Assembly: GCA_964580435.1 (NCBI GenBank)
Contig: CAZOKP010000100.1
Coordinates: 1-9,081 of the forward strand
Length of the DNA stretch: 9,081 nt
Origin: CAZKEW01 sp964580435
Lineage (GTDB): Bacteria; Acidobacteriota; Aminicenantia; Aminicenantales; UBA8522
Direction of reading: 5' to 3'
Both the position numbers and the translations under genes were made by a program. Below, piece after piece: positions 6,404-9,081 of this stretch (position 1 is the stretch's first letter; every line of letters begins with the position of its first letter). A model generated the notes under the pieces. The model had not been told where the DNA came from. It saw only the letters and a list, made by a program, of their open reading frames with translations, and did no database searches.

Positions 6404-7791
6404 AATTGGCTCAGGGCATCTTTGGCGGCCTCACGGAAGCCTTCAGAGATGCTGGGGTGGTGGTAGATGGAATAGGCCAAGTCCTCGGCTCGTGCGCCCA
6501 GCTTCAAGGCCACGCCCATCAGGTGAATGATTTCCGCCGCGTCCGTGCCAATGAGATGCGCGCCCAGGAGGCGGCGGGATTCCCGCTCGAAGACCAGCTT
6601 GATGAGCCCCGGAGCGTGCGCGTAAAGGCTGCAGGCCTTGACCAGCCGCGAATAACTGCATTTGCCGATGATGACAGGAATGCCCTGCGTGGCTGCGTCA
6701 TCCTCCGTAAGGCCCACAGTCCCGATCTCGGGCATCGTATAGATCCCGCCCGGGACGAAGCGCTCATCCAGTTCCCGGCTCCCTCCCAAAGCATTCTCCG
6801 CCGCCACCGCCCCTTCCAGAATGGCGGTGGAAGACTGCATCCCCCGACCAAGTACGTCGCCGGCCGCAAAGATTCCCGGAACCGTCGTTTCCAGGCGGCC
6901 GTCGACGAGAATTTCGGCTCTTGCTCCGGTCTTAACCCCGATGTCCTGCAAATTCAATCCCTTGGTGCTGGGCTTGCGGCCCGTGCAGACAATGACTATT
7001 TCAGCCGTCAACTGCTCGCCTCTGTCCGTGGTGAACAGAAAACCGCCTTTCGGGGTTTCCGACCGGCCCGCCAGGGTTGTCCCGGGCAGGTAGCGGATGC
7101 CCTGCCGCTTGAGCTCCTTCTCGACAATGAGGACGATATCTTTGTCCTGACCGGTCAGAGCGTGCTCCAGTTTCTCGATCAGCGTAACCTCGACTCCGAA
7201 GGTCCGGAAGATGAAGGCATATTCGCACCCGATAACGCCCGCGCCCAAGATCAACATCTGCGAGGGGAGTTGAGTAACTTTAATAAGGTCATCTGTGGTC
7301 AGCACTGTTTTTCCGTCCGTCGGGAATCCAGGAATTTGAGTTGGCTCGGATCCCGTTGCTATGATGATTCGTGGCGCCTCAATTTCAAGGATGTCCGCTC
7401 TGTCCGTTTCAACGTCAATCAGGTTCTTAGCGCGAAGAAAGGCTTTTCCATTGACGACCTCCACCCGATGCGATCTCAGGTGGGTCTGAATAAGCCCTTG
7501 GTCACAGCGTGCAAGCCGTTGCCTGCTGGCCAGGACTTCTTTAAAATTCAGAGTGACAGGGCCTTCGACGCGAACTCCGAAACTTCCTAATCTCTGGGCC
7601 AAATCCAGCATCCCCGCCGAGATGGAGAACGTCTTGCTGGGGAGGGTTCCCGTGGCAACGCATGCCCCGCCGAGCAGTGGGCTTTTTTCGATGAGGCAGG
7701 TCTTGGCCTTCATCTCCGCGGCCTGGACCGCGGCCGCGATGCCCGCTTCGCCGCCACCGATGACCGCCAGGTCAAAATGAGAACGAGTCAT
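6394..7791 (-). CDS. FAD-dependent pyridine nucleotide oxidoreductase, soluble transhydrogenase (SthA)-like
   Basis: Class I flavoprotein disulfide-reductase fold, 465 residues from the chosen start. FAD motif GGGEAG (12-17), redox-loop sequence CVATGTLPSK (44-53), NAD(P) motif GAGVIG (183-188) with an acidic residue (Glu206) at the end of the next strand, which usually favours NAD(H), and second FAD motif AAGDV (309-313). The C-terminal dimerisation domain contains GIYTMPEI and AAEIIH, both close to SthA. In dihydrolipoamide dehydrogenase the redox loop has CxxxxC; here the second cysteine is Thr49, as in SthA, so a redox disulfide there is not possible. Unlike E. coli SthA as I recall it, the His445-Pro...Glu450 catalytic pair is retained. 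The likely role is hydride transfer between nicotinamides, or reduction of another acceptor. ATG 7791 is preferred because AAGGGG lies four bases upstream; an in-frame ATG at 7809 has no such site. Confidence 0.85.
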   Translation of the reverse strand: MTRSHFDLAVIGGGEAGIAAAVQAAEMKAKTCLIEKSPLLGGACVATGTLPSKTFSISAGMLDLAQRLGSFGVRVEGPVTLNFKEVLASRQRLARCDQGLIQTHLRSHRVEVVNGKAFLRAKNLIDVETDRADILEIEAPRIIIATGSEPTQIPGFPTDGKTVLTTDDLIKVTQLPSQMLILGAGVIGCEYAFIFRTFGVEVTLIEKLEHALTGQDKDIVLIVEKELKRQGIRYLPGTTLAGRSETPKGGFLFTTDRGEQLTAEIVIVCTGRKPSTKGLNLQDIGVKTGARAEILVDGRLETTVPGIFAAGDVLGRGMQSSTAILEGAVAAENALGGSRELDERFVPGGIYTMPEIGTVGLTEDDAATQGIPVIIGKCSYSRLVKACSLYAHAPGLIKLVFERESRRLLGAHLIGTDAAEIIHLMGVALKLGARAEDLAYSIYHHPSISEGFREAAKDALSQLRG

Positions 7792-7795
7792 TTTT

Positions 7796-7801
7796 CCCCT
7801 T
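7796..7801 (-). promoter_or_regulatory. Ribosome binding site deciding the flavoprotein start
   Basis: The - strand reads AAGGGG, four bases before the ATG at 7791. It pairs with the anti-Shine-Dalgarno sequence if a G-U wobble is allowed. The alternative ATG at 7809 follows a pyrimidine-rich stretch (CCTCCGCCGGC) with no pairing potential, so the shorter form is preferred. Confidence 0.5.
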
Positions 7802-7848
7802 TTTATCATGCCGGCGGAGGTAAGTCAAAAGATCGTTTCTTATGTTCC

Positions 7849-7878
7849 TTGACAGGCCATAACGGCGGGTGATATGTT
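7849..7878 (+). promoter_or_regulatory. Candidate extended -10 promoter for the membrane protein/hydrolase pair
   Basis: A perfect -35 TTGACA (7849-7854) is followed after 18 bases by TATGTT (7873-7878). The TG at 7870-7871, one base before it, gives an extended -10 (TGnTATGTT). Transcription would start near 7884-7886, leaving a leader of about 54 bases with AAGGAGG at 7925-7931. The 7-base direct repeat GGCCATA flanks the -10 region (7855-7861 and 7881-7887). Confidence 0.6.
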
Positions 7879-7938
7879 CTGGCCATAGCTTCAGTCGAAG
7901 CATTTAAATAAAAATATGTCCAGCAAGGAGGAAAATTA

Positions 7939-8340
7939 ATGTCCAAAGACATCCGTGTCCGTTGGGGTTGGCTGAAGTTTATGTATATCTATACGATAAT
8001 CACGGCAGGCGGAGCAGGATTGGGGATCATTCTCGCGCCCAGCATAATGATCTCTCTGTTCCGAATGCCGCCCCAAGATCCGATCATGTTGGGCATCGGC
8101 GGCAGCGTTTTTTTGGCCATCGCCCTTCTTTCTATATTAGGCCTGCGCTCTCCGCTTAAATTTTCACCTCTTCTGTTATTGGAGCTTGGCTACAAGTCGA
8201 TCTGGTTTGTCGGCGTCATCCTGCCTCTTTGGCTGGCAGGGCCGCTGCCCTTCTACGGAATCATGTTTGTCATCATCTTTGCCAGCTATATCATCGGAGA
8301 CCTGATCGCCATCCCCTTTCCCTATGTCTTTGCTAAATAA
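7939..8340 (+). CDS. Small four-helix membrane protein of unknown function
   Basis: I do not recognise this 133-residue protein as a characterised family. It is almost entirely hydrophobic, with four probable transmembrane helices at about 12-34, 48-69, 76-99 and 104-126, a short basic N-terminus (KDIRVRWGW) and only brief loops. Charged residues lie inside or at the edge of predicted helices: Glu82 and Lys86 in TM3 (LLELGYKSIW) and Asp121 in TM4 (IIGDLIAIPFPY). These could pair with each other or bind a ligand or ion. The start is well supported: AAGGAGG (7925-7931) sits seven bases upstream behind a good promoter. The stop lies inside the next gene, an alpha/beta hydrolase starting at 8324, so the two are probably co-transcribed and translationally coupled. 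DoxX-like or other small four-helix families are possible relatives by shape only. Confidence 0.85.
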   Translation: MSKDIRVRWGWLKFMYIYTIITAGGAGLGIILAPSIMISLFRMPPQDPIMLGIGGSVFLAIALLSILGLRSPLKFSPLLLLELGYKSIWFVGVILPLWLAGPLPFYGIMFVIIFASYIIGDLIAIPFPYVFAK

Positions 8341-9081
8341 TCAGGCTGCGAAAAACCTGAGAAAATACGGGAAAGCGCCTTTTGACGTAGCCGTCATTCA
8401 CGGTGGGCCCGGCGCTGCCGGAGAGCTGGCGCCGATAGCCAGGGCGCTTGCCAAAACTCATGGCGTCCTGGAGCCCCTTCAAACGCGGCCAACCCTCAAG
8501 GGGCAACTCCAAGAACTGAAGATTGTCTTGGAAAAGAGCGCTCACCTCCCGGTCCTATTGATCGGATATTCCTGGGGGGCCATTTTGAGCTTCATTGTTG
8601 CCGCCCGGAATCCTGCCTGTGTAAAAAAGCTCGTCCTTGTCAGCAGCGGAGTCTTCGAAGATAAATATGCCGCGAACATCACGAGAACCCGATTGAACCG
8701 CCTGACGGAGGAAGAAAGAAGAAAGGTCTATTCTCTTATGAAAATCCTCGACGACCCCAACGGCACGAATAAGGACGAAATCTTTGCCCAATTTGCGGAG
8801 TCTATCGCCACAGCCGACGCCTATGACCCTCTTCCTGAGAAAAGTGAGGTCATGGAATACCGCTATGATATCTTTGAGAGGGTCTGGAAAGATGCCCAGG
8901 AATTGAGAAGCAGCGGAAAACTCCTTGCCCTCGGCCGACATATTCGCTGTCCGGTCGTCGCCATCCATGGAGACTACGACCCCCATCCCGCCGACGGCAT
9001 CAGGATCCCGCTGTCCCGAGTCATAGAGAATTTCAGATTCATTTTTTTAGAAAACTGCGGCCATCGTCCTTGGATCGAACG
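8324..9081 (+). CDS. Alpha/beta hydrolase, proline iminopeptidase-like (3' truncated)
   Basis: Open frame from ATG 8324 to the window end without a stop, 252 complete codons. Alpha/beta hydrolase motifs are in order: HGGPG (26-30), which forms the oxyanion region and is typical of the S33 prolyl aminopeptidase group and relatives; nucleophile elbow GYSWG with Ser83; a variable helical cap at about 110-200; the acid in HGDYDP with Asp219; and CGH with catalytic His247, followed by RPWIE. Only a short C-terminal helix should be missing. No N-terminal signal peptide is seen, so it is probably cytoplasmic. An in-frame TGA at 8303 limits the start, and 8324 is the only ATG before the HGGPG motif. 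It has no clear Shine-Dalgarno sequence and overlaps the membrane-protein gene by 17 bases, consistent with translational coupling. The substrate could be a peptide, ester or other small molecule; the sequence does not decide. Confidence 0.88.
   Translation, partial: MSLLNNQAAKNLRKYGKAPFDVAVIHGGPGAAGELAPIARALAKTHGVLEPLQTRPTLKGQLQELKIVLEKSAHLPVLLIGYSWGAILSFIVAARNPACVKKLVLVSSGVFEDKYAANITRTRLNRLTEEERRKVYSLMKILDDPNGTNKDEIFAQFAESIATADAYDPLPEKSEVMEYRYDIFERVWKDAQELRSSGKLLALGRHIRCPVVAIHGDYDPHPADGIRIPLSRVIENFRFIFLENCGHRPWIE

Noticed and set aside
6142..7590. Long + strand open frame (482 codons) overlapping the permease end and antisense to the flavoprotein
   Set aside because: The opposite strand encodes a clear flavoprotein with all family motifs. 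The antisense translation has no recognisable domains and overlaps the permease in another frame.
7792..7809. Upstream ATG (7809) adding MIKRGK to the flavoprotein
   Set aside because: No ribosome binding site precedes it, whereas AAGGGG precedes the ATG at 7791, and the FAD-binding strand begins soon after the latter.
8555..8986. - strand open frame of 143 codons at the right end
   Set aside because: It is the complement of the alpha/beta hydrolase, whose HGGPG, GYSWG, HGDYDP and CGH motifs establish the + strand as coding.
1..9081. CRISPR array, tRNA, transposase, toxin-antitoxin pair or defence island
   Set aside because: No regularly spaced repeats, cloverleaf-like sequence, transposase motifs or paired small toxin/antitoxin frames are visible; all well-supported genes are ordinary chromosomal functions.

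Overview
This is a moderately GC-rich bacterial chromosomal segment with strong AGGAGG-type ribosome binding sites, sigma70-like promoters and tight gene packing. It carries seven protein genes, two of them cut by the window edges. I see no RNA genes, transposases, phage genes, CRISPR repeats or plasmid functions. No marker gene fixes the lineage. A secreted, bacterial-style tricorn protease homologue together with this gene style would fit an environmental Acidobacteriota- or Aminicenantota-like bacterium, but that is a low-confidence guess.

Layout. (1) Positions 1-809, + strand: the C-terminal two thirds of a TrmA/RlmC/RlmD-family RNA m5U methyltransferase, its 5' part lying outside the window. 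(2) Positions 817-4146, - strand: a large exported tricorn-type serine protease (PD40 propellers, PDZ, S41 catalytic core), convergent with gene 1 and separated from it by 7 bases. (3) Positions 4147-4325: a 179-base divergent intergenic region with one promoter candidate for each side, each with a palindrome at or in it. (4) Positions 4326-6337, + strand: a two-gene ABC exporter operon, ATPase then ABC-2 permease, joined by an ATGA overlap and resembling NatAB-type systems. (5) Positions 6394-7791, - strand: a flavoprotein pyridine-nucleotide oxidoreductase resembling soluble transhydrogenase SthA. It has one of the two dihydrolipoamide-dehydrogenase cysteines but keeps the C-terminal His/Glu pair. 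(6) Positions 7792-7938: a second divergent intergenic region with a good promoter for the right-hand genes. (7) Positions 7939-9081, + strand: a small four-helix membrane protein of unknown function, overlapped by 17 bases by an alpha/beta hydrolase (HGGPG and GYSWG motifs) that runs off the window.

The genes do not form one obvious pathway. The clear functional units are the ABC exporter pair and, probably, the membrane protein/hydrolase pair. I do not see a convincing undescribed system. The points most worth a second look are the mixed active-site signature of the SthA-like enzyme, the near-perfect inverted repeat at the tricorn-homologue promoter, the palindrome inside the ABC operon promoter, and the unexplained membrane protein/hydrolase couple.
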